Positions 42,328 to 50,652 are shown, numbered from the stretch's first letter. The stretch: DNA of 51,251 bases from Anaerolineales bacterium UBA2395 (GCA_002343775.1 DDSH01000002.1:456-51706); one strand, 5' to 3'. The notes: generated by a model not told the origin, from the letters alone. Numbers and translations are program-made.

Positions 42328-43809
42328 ATGCGTAATACAAAGATTGTCGCAACTATCGGACCTGCGTCCGACTCAGAAGAGGCGCTGGAGTCCCTGATTC
42401 ATTCTGGAATGAATGTGGCGCGCCTAAATTTTTCGCACGGAACACATGAACAGCATGCTTTGCGTATAGCCAAGATTCGGTTGGTGTCCTCCAAACTCAA
42501 TATGCCGGTGGGCATCTTGCAGGACTTGCAGGGACCGAAGATCCGCGTTGGAAAATTGGAGATCCCACTACAGCTTTCAACAAGTGAGGAAGTCTGCTTG
42601 TATGCCACACAGGACGAACCGCCGAAGAATGGCTGTCAATTGATCCCTGTTGATTTTCGTGAATTGTTCGACTCTGTGCAGATTGGCGACAAACTATTAC
42701 TCGACGACGGGCGTCTTGCCTTGCTGGTGTCCTCTGCCGAAGGGCGGGTCGTTCATGCCAGGGTGTTGGTGGGGGGCACGCTCTCTTCGCACAAGGGCAT
42801 CAACCTGCCCGGCGTGAAGCTGCGCATTGCCGGTTTCACCGAAAAGGACAAAGCTGACCTTGCGTTCGGCATCTCTCAAGGCGTGGATGCGGTTGCGATT
42901 TCATTCGTCCGAAGTGCGCAGGATGTGAAGATCGTCCGTGCCGCGATCGAGGAATTTTCACGGGGAGGGCGCACACCGCTCCTGATCGCCAAGCTGGAAA
43001 AGCCCGAAGCCCTCGACGAGCTGCAAGAGATTTTAGATGTCGTGGACGGGGTGATGGTTGCCCGAGGCGACCTGGGGGTGGAACTCCCACCAGAGCGCGT
43101 GCCGCCCTTGCAGAAGATGATCATCCGCGCGGCGAACGCGCGCGCGAAACTGGTCATCACCGCCACGCAGATGCTTGAGTCCATGATCCAGAATCCGCTG
43201 CCAACCCGCGCTGAAGCGTCGGATGTTGCCAACGCTGTCTTCGACGGCACTGATGCGGTCATGTTGTCCGCTGAAACGGCTTCAGGCGAATATCCTGGCG
43301 AAGCGGTTGCCATGATGGCGCGTATCGTGCGGGAAGCCGAATCGCACTATATTGAGTGGGGCAGCCGTCAGGATGGCAGGGCAGGTCTCGGGGAGAGCGA
43401 TGCGGCATCAATGGCGCGTGCGGCAAATGCGCTTGCAAAAGATCCCGAAGTCCGCGCAGTCTCCGTCTTCACCATGCAGGGACGCTCCGCCTGGCTCATG
43501 TCCAAAGCGCGCCCGTCGAAGCAGATCCTTGCCTTCACGCCGCAGCAGGAAACTTTTAACCAACTCGCATTTCTGTGGGGCGTTCAACCGCATCTCATCA
43601 AATACGCCAACACGTTGGATGACATGCTTTCGGATGTGGACGCTGCCTTGTTGAAATCCGGTATTCAGTCTGGTCAGCAGGTGGTGCTCATTTGCGGCTA
43701 TCCCATCGGCGAACAGCGCCCGCCCAACATGGCATTGCTGCACACGGTCGGCAGCGAGCCCACGGTGAGTCTTGCGCGCAAATTGGCGGAAAAGAATATC
43801 AAAGCGTAG
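42328..43809 (+). CDS. pyk: Pyruvate kinase
   Basis: A 493-residue glycolytic enzyme that makes pyruvate and ATP from phosphoenolpyruvate and ADP. The A/B domains are complete: KIVATIGPAS, ARLNFSHG, LQDLQGPKIRVG, the catalytic-lysine region LLIAKLEKPEAL, MVARGDLGVELP with metal ligands, and MLSAETASGEYP. A C-terminal regulatory domain is present. I start at ATG 42328 with AGGAAG 7 nt upstream; an upstream in-frame start at 42271 has no site and would disturb the conserved N-terminus. The gene has its own promoter and terminator. Confidence 0.96.
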   Translation: MRNTKIVATIGPASDSEEALESLIHSGMNVARLNFSHGTHEQHALRIAKIRLVSSKLNMPVGILQDLQGPKIRVGKLEIPLQLSTSEEVCLYATQDEPPKNGCQLIPVDFRELFDSVQIGDKLLLDDGRLALLVSSAEGRVVHARVLVGGTLSSHKGINLPGVKLRIAGFTEKDKADLAFGISQGVDAVAISFVRSAQDVKIVRAAIEEFSRGGRTPLLIAKLEKPEALDELQEILDVVDGVMVARGDLGVELPPERVPPLQKMIIRAANARAKLVITATQMLESMIQNPLPTRAEASDVANAVFDGTDAVMLSAETASGEYPGEAVAMMARIVREAESHYIEWGSRQDGRAGLGESDAASMARAANALAKDPEVRAVSVFTMQGRSAWLMSKARPSKQILAFTPQQETFNQLAFLWGVQPHLIKYANTLDDMLSDVDAALLKSGIQSGQQVVLICGYPIGEQRPPNMALLHTVGSEPTVSLARKLAEKNIKA

Positions 43810-43835
43810 ACAGATTCTCCCCTCCAATAGAATCA

Positions 43836-43878
43836 AAGCGGATGCAGTGAACTTCCTTGCTGCATCCGCTTCTTTCTT
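43836..43878 (+). terminator. Terminator after pyruvate kinase
   Basis: AAGCGGATGCAG pairs with CTGCATCCGCTT over a 12-nt loop, followed by a T/C-rich run. Confidence 0.87.
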
Positions 43879-43912
43879 AACCGCAGTTTTTTTTTCTGTT
43901 TTCTGTGAGTCT

Positions 43913-44803
43913 TCACTCCCCCGAAGCGATCAAGATGCCAATGCCGATCAGCACTCCACCTGCAAGAAATAAGCTGGTGATGTTCTCCGAAAGAAAAAGC
44001 CACCCGAGTAATGTGCCGACGACCGGCTGGGCAAAGAAGGTCAAGGAGGCGACTGCGGCTGGTAGTTCTGCAAAGGCATAGTTCCAAAGGAACATGGCTA
44101 TTGCCGTGGAAACAATGCCCAAAAATAGAATTCCGCCAAAGATGCCCCATGTAATTTCGCCGACGCCCTGTATATTGATCTCCCATATCCCGAACGCCAA
44201 ACTGGAAGGCACACCACCCAACAGCATGAGTGTGCTGCCCACCAGCAAGTCCGAAGACCTGGAAACCTTCCGCACCAATACGGAGTACAACGCCCAGGTC
44301 AGAGCCGCTGCCAGCAGGCTCATGTTGCCCCAGAACAAGGTGGGCGAAAGTTCCGCATTACGCGGGTCAATAACCGCCAGCACGCCCAATGTGGAGATGA
44401 CCAACGCGAGAATGCGGCGCGGGGTCGCTTTTTCGCCAAGCAAAAATGGCGCAAACAGCAGCACAAATGCCGGGGTGGCAGATGTGACCAATGCCCCGTT
44501 CGAGGCGGTGGATAGCTTCGTGCCAACGAATTGGAAGCCGAGCGAAATCCCATACCCCACGAACCCCACCAGAAAACTTGTCCAAAAGAATTCCTTGGTG
44601 ATGACGGTTTTTTGCCCCGCCTTTTTATCGCGGAAATAAATAACGATTCCCAGTGTCAGCGCGCCGAGGATCAGGCGAAGAAAAAGAAGGGAGAACGGCG
44701 GGATGACGTCCAAAACCACCTTGCTGACGACGTACATTCCGCCCCAAATGGATGCGGCGGCAAGCCCTGCGAATAATCCTTCAAGTGTGTGGTGTTTATG
44801 CAT
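43913..44803 (-). CDS. EamA/DMT-family transporter
   Basis: A 296-residue membrane protein with ten predicted TM helices arranged as two EamA repeats (roughly 8-145 and 155-293). WGGMYVVSKVVLD at the N-terminus and the second-repeat WALYSVLVRKVS are typical of drug/metabolite or amino-acid exporters such as RhaT/YdcZ relatives. The substrate cannot be predicted. TATAAT lies 8 nt before the ATG with no clear ribosome binding site other than a G run, so initiation may be leaderless or nearly so. Confidence 0.88.
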   Translation of the reverse strand: MHKHHTLEGLFAGLAAASIWGGMYVVSKVVLDVIPPFSLLFLRLILGALTLGIVIYFRDKKAGQKTVITKEFFWTSFLVGFVGYGISLGFQFVGTKLSTASNGALVTSATPAFVLLFAPFLLGEKATPRRILALVISTLGVLAVIDPRNAELSPTLFWGNMSLLAAALTWALYSVLVRKVSRSSDLLVGSTLMLLGGVPSSLAFGIWEINIQGVGEITWGIFGGILFLGIVSTAIAMFLWNYAFAELPAAVASLTFFAQPVVGTLLGWLFLSENITSLFLAGGVLIGIGILIASGE

Positions 44804-44811
44804 AGCCCCCG

Positions 44812-44817
44812 ATTATA
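44812..44817 (-). promoter_or_regulatory. -10 box of the DMT transporter gene, near-leaderless start
   Basis: A perfect TATAAT on the minus strand with 8 nt before the ATG at 44803. No convincing -35 is seen. Confidence 0.45.
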
Positions 44818-44841
44818 TCGGACTTGACCGGGTTGTTTGTA

Positions 44842-45651
44842 TCAGCGGCTGTTTTTGTATACATCCCATAGCAGGATGGAGCCCGCGCTGGCGACATTCA
44901 ACGAGTTGACTGCGCCGGAGACCGGGATGCTGACAACATAGTCGCAAAGGTTTTTCAAGGCAACGCTCATGCCTTTGGCTTCATTGCCTAGGACAATGGC
45001 GATAGGTTTGGTCAGCGGGTGGGTTAGCAGCGAGACATCACCAGTTGAGTCCGTGCCGACGAGGCGGACGCCGATGATGCGCCTTTGTTCGGAGATCCAC
45101 GCTTCGAACTCCGGCATGGATGGAACGGGGACGATCTTGGAATGGAAGATGCTCCCCAAACTCGAGCGGATCACCTTGGGATCATACACGTCCACGCCGT
45201 GCCCGACGATCAGAACTGCATCCACGCTGAATGAATTTGCCGAGCGGATCAGTGAGCCGAGATTACCGTAATCACTGGGGCGGTCAAATACCAGCAGGAA
45301 CGGGTCCGACGGCAGGCTGAGGTCATGAATCTCAAGCGGCTCGACTCTCGCAGTGACAACGATCTCCGACGGTTCCTCGCGGTCACATATGGACTTGTAT
45401 AGGTCGAATGGCATGCGAATGATTTTCGAATTCCGATGCTTGCGGATCAAGTTCTGCGACCATGTGGAAAGTTTATCTGGTTCCGAGGTGATGATGCGCG
45501 TAAATTCCAAGCCCGCCTGTTCCGCCTGTTTAATGGACTCGATTCCCTCGATGAAGATCTCCTTCAATTTGTGGCGTTTGGTACGGTTCGTTTTCAGCGA
45601 TTGGATGATTTGGAATTCAGCGTTCTCTGTGCTGATGGTCAGAATTGGCAT
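44842..45651 (-). CDS. TrmH/SpoU-family RNA 2'-O-methyltransferase
   Basis: A 269-residue SPOUT methyltransferase. An N-terminal substrate-binding domain (KEIFIEGIESIKQAEQAG) is followed by the knotted SpoU domain with motif 1 FDRPSDYGNLGSLIRSA, motif 2 IAIVLGNEAKGMS and motif 3 VNSLNVASAGSILLWD. It methylates a ribose 2'-OH in rRNA or tRNA. Motif 1 has DYGN-LG where TrmH proteins normally have NxGxxxR, and the Asn and Arg are in place. It follows arfB with a 3-nt gap, so the two are an operon of translation-related genes. Confidence 0.9.
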   Translation of the reverse strand: MPILTISTENAEFQIIQSLKTNRTKRHKLKEIFIEGIESIKQAEQAGLEFTRIITSEPDKLSTWSQNLIRKHRNSKIIRMPFDLYKSICDREEPSEIVVTARVEPLEIHDLSLPSDPFLLVFDRPSDYGNLGSLIRSANSFSVDAVLIVGHGVDVYDPKVIRSSLGSIFHSKIVPVPSMPEFEAWISEQRRIIGVRLVGTDSTGDVSLLTHPLTKPIAIVLGNEAKGMSVALKNLCDYVVSIPVSGAVNSLNVASAGSILLWDVYKNSR

Positions 45652-45654
45652 GGG

Positions 45655-46056
45655 TTATTCGTTTACCGCCCTTTCTCTTCGCAGTTTTTTGATCTTGCCG
45701 CGTTGCTTTTTCTCTTTCAAGCGTTCTTCTTTTGAGGCCTTGGTGGGTTTGGTCTTGTGGCGCGCTTTTGGTTTCTCGCCTGCTTTGCGGATCAGTTCAT
45801 GGAACTTTGCCAGCGCGTCTTCGCGATTTGCCTCCTGTGTGCGGAAACGCTTCGCTTCAAGGATCAACACGCCGTCAGCGTTGACCCGTTTTCCGGCTAT
45901 CTGGATCAGCCGTCCCTTAAGATCGGAAGCGAGCGCTTGGGAATTGACGACATCAAAGCGCAGCTGCACCGCCGTTGCAACCTTGTTCACGTTCTGCCCG
46001 CCCGGTCCCGACGCGCGGATATATTCAAGTGTGATTTCATTTTCGAGATTCTTCAT
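45655..46056 (-). CDS. arfB: Peptidyl-tRNA hydrolase ArfB (ribosome rescue factor)
   Basis: A 133-residue protein of the class-I release factor family that hydrolyses peptidyl-tRNA on stalled ribosomes. The catalytic GGQ is in RASGPGGQNVNKVATAVQLRF. The C-terminal tail is strongly basic (KPKARHKTKPTK... KKQRGKIKKLRRER), the part that threads into the empty mRNA channel in ArfB. Length and layout match YaeJ/ArfB rather than full-length release factors. I start at the internal ATG 46056. A longer reading from 46098 would begin inside the terminator hairpin of korB. TATAAT at 46071-46066 lies only 9 nt upstream. Confidence 0.92.
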   Translation of the reverse strand: MKNLENEITLEYIRASGPGGQNVNKVATAVQLRFDVVNSQALASDLKGRLIQIAGKRVNADGVLILEAKRFRTQEANREDALAKFHELIRKAGEKPKARHKTKPTKASKEERLKEKKQRGKIKKLRRERAVNE

Positions 46057-46065
46057 TTCATCAAA

Positions 46066-46071
46066 ATTATA
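46066..46071 (-). promoter_or_regulatory. -10 box of arfB
   Basis: A perfect TATAAT on the minus strand, 9 nt before the chosen ATG, placed directly in the T-rich tail of the korB terminator. Transcription would start about 2 nt before the ATG. Confidence 0.45.
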
Positions 46072-46115
46072 AAATAAAAAACCCTCCCCCAAATCCATGG
46101 ATTTGGGGGAGGGTT
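46072..46115 (-). terminator. Terminator of the korAB operon
   Basis: A 36-bp perfectly self-complementary sequence (46080-46115, arms CCCTCCCCCAAATCC and its complement) is followed on the minus strand by TTTTTTATTTT. Confidence 0.93.
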
Positions 46116-46124
46116 GGTCGGGCG

Positions 46125-47180
46125 TTAGAACATCAGCGCATTGATCTTGTCGATCATTGCGCGCTCTGGGCGTAAATCCGCGTCGGTGAGACGGTTGAGC
46201 GGTGTATCCACAAGGTTGTAGATTTCGGTCAGGGCGGGCTTGGTGGTGTTTACGTAGATCAAGCCGGTTAGGAGCCAGTTGTTCTGCTGCGCTTCTTCGA
46301 GCACGCGCAGGGCTTCCTGTCGGTTGGCAGGATCGTAACCTTTTTCAAGGTTCTTCAAAATGACGGTCGAGCCGTCGTGCATGGCAACTTCGCGGATCTC
46401 GCCGTCGATCATTTCCTGTTCGAGCATGATCTCGCTGCGGGGGGCAATATAGGAAATTTCGTGCAGGGGTTCTTCGTGATCCTTGCCCCAGGCGTAGGAA
46501 TGGTAGGCATTTTCCTGGTTGTTGAAGGTCACGCACGGGCTGATGATATCCAGCACGGCGATGCCGTTGTGAGCCAGCGCGGCTTTGATCAATTCCTTCA
46601 CCTGCTTGGGGTTGCCCGCAAATGAGCGTGCCACAAAGGTTGCATTGGAGACCAATGCTTCCATGCAGATGTCCACCGGCATGTAGGGGTTTTCGCCTTG
46701 CTTCTTGAGCTGCAAGCCTTTTTCCGCTGTGGCAGAGAACTGACCTTTGGTGAGTCCGTACACGCCGTTATTCTCCACAATGTAGACCATATTCACATTG
46801 CGGCGCATGACATGCTTGAACTGACCCATGCCGATGCTGGCCGTGTCCCCGTCGCCGGAGACGCCGATGCCCTTCATTCGCGCGTCGGCGAACAGCGCGC
46901 CGGTCGCAATGGACGGCATGCGTCCGTGCAGGCTGTTGAAGCCGAAGGTGCGGTTTAGAAAGTAGGTGGGCGACTTGGATGAACAACCGATGCCGCTGAA
47001 CTTCATCACATCTTCAGGCACCACGTTCATTTCGTACAGCGCCGAGACGATCTGGTTCGAGATCGAGTTGTGTCCGCAGCCCTGGCACAGAGTACTGGGC
47101 GCGCCGCGATAATCATTTTTTGTCAGACCGGCAGCATTGGTGTTTGCCGTTGCGCCAGCCATGGGAAGGGTTTCTGCCAT
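46125..47180 (-). CDS. korB: 2-oxoacid:ferredoxin oxidoreductase, beta subunit
   Basis: A 351-residue thiamine-diphosphate-binding subunit. The cluster-binding CQGCGH (32-37) and GIGCSS (64-69), the TPP motif GDGDTASIGMGQ with ENNGVYGLTKGQ, and a later Cys in ISPCVTFNN supply the 4Fe-4S ligands. With the alpha subunit it decarboxylates a 2-oxoacid (2-oxoglutarate, pyruvate or branched-chain) to acyl-CoA and reduced ferredoxin, or runs in reverse. Substrate is not determinable from sequence; the family call is firm. It follows the alpha gene after 22 nt and ends at a strong terminator. Confidence 0.94.
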   Translation of the reverse strand: MAETLPMAGATANTNAAGLTKNDYRGAPSTLCQGCGHNSISNQIVSALYEMNVVPEDVMKFSGIGCSSKSPTYFLNRTFGFNSLHGRMPSIATGALFADARMKGIGVSGDGDTASIGMGQFKHVMRRNVNMVYIVENNGVYGLTKGQFSATAEKGLQLKKQGENPYMPVDICMEALVSNATFVARSFAGNPKQVKELIKAALAHNGIAVLDIISPCVTFNNQENAYHSYAWGKDHEEPLHEISYIAPRSEIMLEQEMIDGEIREVAMHDGSTVILKNLEKGYDPANRQEALRVLEEAQQNNWLLTGLIYVNTTKPALTEIYNLVDTPLNRLTDADLRPERAMIDKINALMF

Positions 47181-47202
47181 GATTGTTTACTCCTTTTCCA
47201 AA

Positions 47203-49185
47203 TTACTTCCGCTTCGCCTTGGATTTTACGGCGGTTTTCTTGGCGGGCTTCTTCGCTTTGGATTTTACGGCGGTTTTCTTGGCGGGCTTCTTCGCTTTGG
47301 GAGACGACTTAACCGCTGCTTTTTTAGACTTGGTCTTGGTCGCTGCTTTCCCGGCGGTTTTCTTCGCTGCGGGCTTTGCCTTCTTGCTTTCCGAAGCCGT
47401 GTATTTCGCCAGCACACCTTCGCGTACCCATTTGGCGGAGGCGGGCAGACCGTCGTGATACGCCACAGATTTGAGTTTCATCGCAAATTGCGGATATTCC
47501 GTCAGCAAGATCTGGTTCATCTGACCATCTCGGTTCATTTCCACCACGAAAACCTGATCGTATTTGGTGATGAACTTGGTCACTTCGTCTGTGAACGGTA
47601 AGGCACGGACACGCAGGAAGTCCGCTTTGATGCCGTCATCCTTGGCGAGGTGATACTGCGCCTCGAGCACGGCATTTTCCGTCGAGCCGAAGGCAAGGAT
47701 GCCGACCGTGGCGCCCTTCATTGAATGCAGGACGGGCTTCGGCATGTACTTCTTGGCGGTCTCATGTTTCTTGCGCAGACGTTCCATCACACGCATGTAG
47801 GTCGCGGAGTCTTCGGTGTACTTGGCGTATTCATCGTGACCGGTTCCACGAGTAAAGTAGGCGCTCATCGGGTGCTTGTTGCCCGGCAGGGTGCGATAGG
47901 GGATACCATCGCCATCCTTGTCGAGATAACGACCCCAATTGTTTTTGATCTCTTCGAGGTCTTTTTCCCAAAGGATCTTGCCGCGATCCAGCGGAGTTTC
48001 GGGGTATTCGAATGGCTTGCTCATCCATTGGTTCATGCCCATGTCCAGGTCGCTGAGCACAAAGACCGGGGTCTGCAGCCGTTCGGCAATATCCAACGCT
48101 TTCCAGCCAAATTCGAAACATTCATAGACATCACCCGGCAGAAGGATGATGGAGTTCGAGTCGCCGTGACCGATGAAGTGCGTGAAGGTTAGATCGCCTT
48201 GTGAGGTGCGGGTGGGCAGACCCGTGCTGGGACCGATACGCTGCACATCCCAAATGACGACCGGCGCTTCGGTGTAATATGCCAAGCCTGCAAATTCAGT
48301 CATCAGCGAAAGTCCCGGACCGGAGGTGGAGGTCATCGAGCGTAACCCCGCCCAGCCAGCGCCGATTGCCATGCCGAGCGCGGCGAGTTCGTCTTCCGCC
48401 TGCACCACAGCATAGGTGTGTTTACCGTCTTCGCGTTTGCGGAGCACCGGCAGATAATCGTTCAACGCTTCAGCAAGGGATGATGCGGGAGTGATCGGGT
48501 ACCAGCCTGTGAATTGAATTCCGCCGAAGATCGAGCCAAGAGCGCCGGCGGTATTGCCGTCTGCCATGATCAAGCCTTCGGTCTTGTTCATAGATTCGAG
48601 TTGGAAGGGGTCTTTCTTTTCGAGATTCGTTTTTGCCCATTCCATGCCTGCTTTGACCGCGTTCAGGTTCATGTCGATGGGTTTCTGCTTGCCTTTGAAG
48701 TGGAAGTTGAGCGCCGCTTCAATTTTTTCCGGATCGATCCCGATGATCTGTGCCAGCACACCGACGTAGACCATGTTGCCTACGAGGTCGCGGAAATCGG
48801 TCGGCACATTCGGGTCGTTCTTGACGATGGCTTTGACCGGCATCGGATAGATGGCAACATCCACGCGGGTGATGGGTTGCTTGATATCATCGGCGTAGAG
48901 AAAGGCTCCACCCGGAGTGACCGCTGCGAGGTCCCGGGCGAACGAATCGGGGTTCATCGCAATAACAATGTCGTTCCTTTCATGCCGTGCAATAAATCCA
49001 TCCTTGTTGACGCGAATGGTATACCACGTGGGCAAGCCCTGAATATTGGAAGGAAACAGGTTCTTGCCGGAAACGGGAATCCCCATCTTGAAGATGGATC
49101 GCAGGATGGTGTTGTTGGCGGTGGAACTGCCGGAGCCGTTCTTGGTGCCAACCGTGATCGAAAAATCGTTCACAATCTTGTTCAT
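47203..49185 (-). CDS. korA: 2-oxoacid:ferredoxin oxidoreductase, fused gamma-alpha subunit with H1-like tail
   Basis: A 660-residue protein. Residues 1-180 are the gamma domain (FSITVGTKNGSGSSTANNTIL, VIAMNPDSFARDL). Residues 205-595 are the alpha domain (GNTAGALGSIFGGIQFTGWYPITPAS with the conserved YPITPxS, QAEDELAALGMAIGAGWAG, TSTSGPGLSLM). The expected end is near EGVLAKYT. After it come about 63 residues made almost only of Lys, Ala, Pro, Ser and Thr, like histone H1 or HU-type tails, including two copies of a 13-residue repeat. The tail is not part of the catalytic fold; it may bind nucleic acid or an acidic partner (inference). The start has a GGAG site. Confidence 0.93.
   Translation of the reverse strand: MNKIVNDFSITVGTKNGSGSSTANNTILRSIFKMGIPVSGKNLFPSNIQGLPTWYTIRVNKDGFIARHERNDIVIAMNPDSFARDLAAVTPGGAFLYADDIKQPITRVDVAIYPMPVKAIVKNDPNVPTDFRDLVGNMVYVGVLAQIIGIDPEKIEAALNFHFKGKQKPIDMNLNAVKAGMEWAKTNLEKKDPFQLESMNKTEGLIMADGNTAGALGSIFGGIQFTGWYPITPASSLAEALNDYLPVLRKREDGKHTYAVVQAEDELAALGMAIGAGWAGLRSMTSTSGPGLSLMTEFAGLAYYTEAPVVIWDVQRIGPSTGLPTRTSQGDLTFTHFIGHGDSNSIILLPGDVYECFEFGWKALDIAERLQTPVFVLSDLDMGMNQWMSKPFEYPETPLDRGKILWEKDLEEIKNNWGRYLDKDGDGIPYRTLPGNKHPMSAYFTRGTGHDEYAKYTEDSATYMRVMERLRKKHETAKKYMPKPVLHSMKGATVGILAFGSTENAVLEAQYHLAKDDGIKADFLRVRALPFTDEVTKFITKYDQVFVVEMNRDGQMNQILLTEYPQFAMKLKSVAYHDGLPASAKWVREGVLAKYTASESKKAKPAAKKTAGKAATKTKSKKAAVKSSPKAKKPAKKTAVKSKAKKPAKKTAVKSKAKRK
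47219..47296. repeat. 39-bp tandem repeat in the korA 3' end
   Basis: Two head-to-tail identical 39-bp units (47219-47257 and 47258-47296) that encode the 13-residue unit KKPAKKTAVKSKA in the KorA tail. Being in frame, units can be gained or lost without changing the frame. Confidence 0.93.
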
Positions 49186-49207
49186 GGAACTCCTCGAAGG
49201 ATTTTCG

Positions 49208-49888
49208 TCATTTCGACGATGATAGTAATTGGTGGATCAGATCCGTGTGTTCGGATAGGGCTTTGTAGCCTGCATCCACATCATTTTTACAAATGGAGTC
49301 GACCATTTGTTGATGATACGTCCAGACTTGGGTAAGGTAGTTGTAGTCGGTAAAGAAGTTCAAACCGACGGCTTCGTACGCATCCCAGTACGATTGGAGC
49401 AACCCCGTGACGAAAGGATTCTCCAGGCGGTGATAGATGGTGAGGTGTAATTCGCGATGTTCGGGGTGGGGGATTTCGACCGGGTTGCCGCGCAATTTTT
49501 CCCATGCACGTGCCACGAGTTCTTGAAGGTGATCGTGGTCTTCGGATATCAGCGAGCCGACGGCTTCGTGCCAGTAGGCGATCTCGATGTGCTGCCGCAA
49601 GTCGGCGAACTTGGTGAAGTGGTCCTTGTTCATTGCGATGGCGTAATCGAGGCTTTGTTGGACCGCCGGGGAAAAGGAATAGGGCTTGCGCCTCATTCCC
49701 GTACGCGGCTTGACCTCTACGAGACCGAGCGCTCGCGCCACTTCGAGTTGTTCCCGCAAGGCTGCCACACCAACGCCGAGTTCGCGGCTGAGTTCTGCCA
49801 ATGCGGGAAGTTTGTTCTCCGCCTCTGGGTGCGATGCCAGGTAGCTAAGAAATTCGGAAATGTTTGGGGTGGAGCGTTCTCGCAGCAT
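49208..49888 (-). CDS. GntR-family regulator (FadR/FCD type)
   Basis: A 226-residue regulator. Residues 1-75 form a winged helix (LPALAELSRELGVGVAALREQLEVARALGLV). Residues 85-225 are an all-helical FCD ligand domain with metal-binding residues in the usual places (DLRQHIEIAYW, EHRELHLTIY, YHQQMVDSI, SEHTDLIHQ). FCD ligands are usually small carboxylates or sugar acids. It lies 22 nt upstream of korA in the same direction and has a palindrome over its promoter. It therefore probably controls the 2-oxoacid:ferredoxin oxidoreductase genes and itself, perhaps sensing an organic acid (inference). Confidence 0.9.
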   Translation of the reverse strand: MLRERSTPNISEFLSYLASHPEAENKLPALAELSRELGVGVAALREQLEVARALGLVEVKPRTGMRRKPYSFSPAVQQSLDYAIAMNKDHFTKFADLRQHIEIAYWHEAVGSLISEDHDHLQELVARAWEKLRGNPVEIPHPEHRELHLTIYHRLENPFVTGLLQSYWDAYEAVGLNFFTDYNYLTQVWTYHQQMVDSICKNDVDAGYKALSEHTDLIHQLLSSSK

Positions 49889-49943
49889 AAATTTGATTAA
49901 TCCGATTAATCAAATTTTACGCCTTAATGGGTGTGAATGTCAA
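49889..49943 (-). promoter_or_regulatory. Promoter and palindromic operator of the gntR-korAB operon
   Basis: On the minus strand: TTGACA (49943-49938), an 18-nt spacer, TAAAAT (49919-49914). A perfect palindrome with 14-bp arms, AAATTTGATTAATC and GATTAATCAAATTT, around one C covers 49889-49917. It overlaps the -10 box, the expected start site (about 49907) and the base just before the ATG. A bound dimer would block both polymerase and the ribosome. The ATG has no Shine-Dalgarno sequence and the leader is short. Confidence 0.85.
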
Positions 49944-49996
49944 GGAGTGCTGGCTAAGAGTTTCGTTAAGAGATAATCAATGGAGATCAAATCTTT

Positions 49997-50464
49997 TTAT
50001 CTCTCGCGCCTGCCTTCTTCCAGGAGATTGATCATCTCGTTTATTCGCTTTGTTCGAGTTTCTTCACGTTTTGCGCTTTCGATCCATCGAATGAAATTTT
50101 TTCTATAGAATGTCGGTAAACTTTCAAAAAATATCTGTGCCTTTTTGCTGCCAGATAGTGCCTTCGCAATATCTGAAGCGATATTGTTTTCCTGTGGACC
50201 CTCTAAAGATAATTGCACATTTATACCTGCTCCAATTTCAATGCCGCTATCGCGCATCCAGGCTGCCCCCAGTCTAAGGAAATATTCTTGTCCCAATGCA
50301 CCAAGAGTGCCGCGTACCGAAACTCCATTTATCGTTCCGGTGACATGGTATCGCGGCTTGGCCCCCCAAACTTCGCGCGGCGAAAAAGGGATTCTTACAA
50401 ATGTGAAACCGCCCTCTTTTTGAATAATTGCATCAAATGATGTTTGATTGGTTTCGTTCATCAT
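49997..50464 (-). CDS. DUF1905 / YdeI (OmdA) family protein
   Basis: A 155-residue two-part protein. The N-terminal half is a DUF1905 beta barrel (FTFVRIPFSPREVWG, RYHVTGTINGVSVRGTLG, YFLRLGAAWMRDSGIEIGAGINVQLSLE). The C-terminal half matches the YdeI/OmdA bacteriocin-protection domain (AQIFFESLPTFYRKNFIRWIESAKREETRTKRINEMI). The biochemical role is unknown. It has a strong GAGGAGGA site. Small genes of this type often travel as gene cassettes, and it lies beside palindromic repeats and an AT-rich gene. The 75 nt after its stop hold a weak AGAGATAA/TTATCTCT stem. Confidence 0.85.
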   Translation of the reverse strand: MMNETNQTSFDAIIQKEGGFTFVRIPFSPREVWGAKPRYHVTGTINGVSVRGTLGALGQEYFLRLGAAWMRDSGIEIGAGINVQLSLEGPQENNIASDIAKALSGSKKAQIFFESLPTFYRKNFIRWIESAKREETRTKRINEMINLLEEGRRER

Positions 50465-50520
50465 GATTCCTCCTCAATATGTTGTGTTTATTAGAAAATT
50501 GAAGTCAGTACTCCGGTTTA

Positions 50521-50581
50521 CGGCTTGCTCTCTTGGAAGTTGCCTGCGCTGGAATGGAAATTTTCACGCGCCGCGAAGCGG
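50521..50581 (-). repeat. attC-like palindromic repeat, copy 1
   Basis: On the + strand: CGGCTTGC, a variable centre, TTGCCTGCGCTGG, then a GAA-loop hairpin CCGC-GAA-GCGG (50571-50581). The same ordered parts occur in copy 2 at 51165-51251. The arms of this copy are imperfect. It lies immediately downstream of the minus-strand thioesterase gene, where a cassette recombination site would be expected. The rest of 50465-50652 shows nothing else. Confidence 0.5.
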
Positions 50582-50652
50582 AGGCGGGGTGTGTGCTTTG
50601 TAGGGCGCAATTCCAATACCTTGAAGAGATTGGCTTGAAAGAATGCAATTGA

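Noticed and set aside
46056..46098. Longer N-terminus for ArfB starting at 46098
   Set aside because: That ATG lies in the centre of the korB terminator hairpin, and the extra residues are not family-like.
47137..47601. Plus-strand reading frame rich in LGFYGGFLGG-type repeats
   Set aside because: It is the antisense shadow of the Lys/Ala repeat tail of korA.
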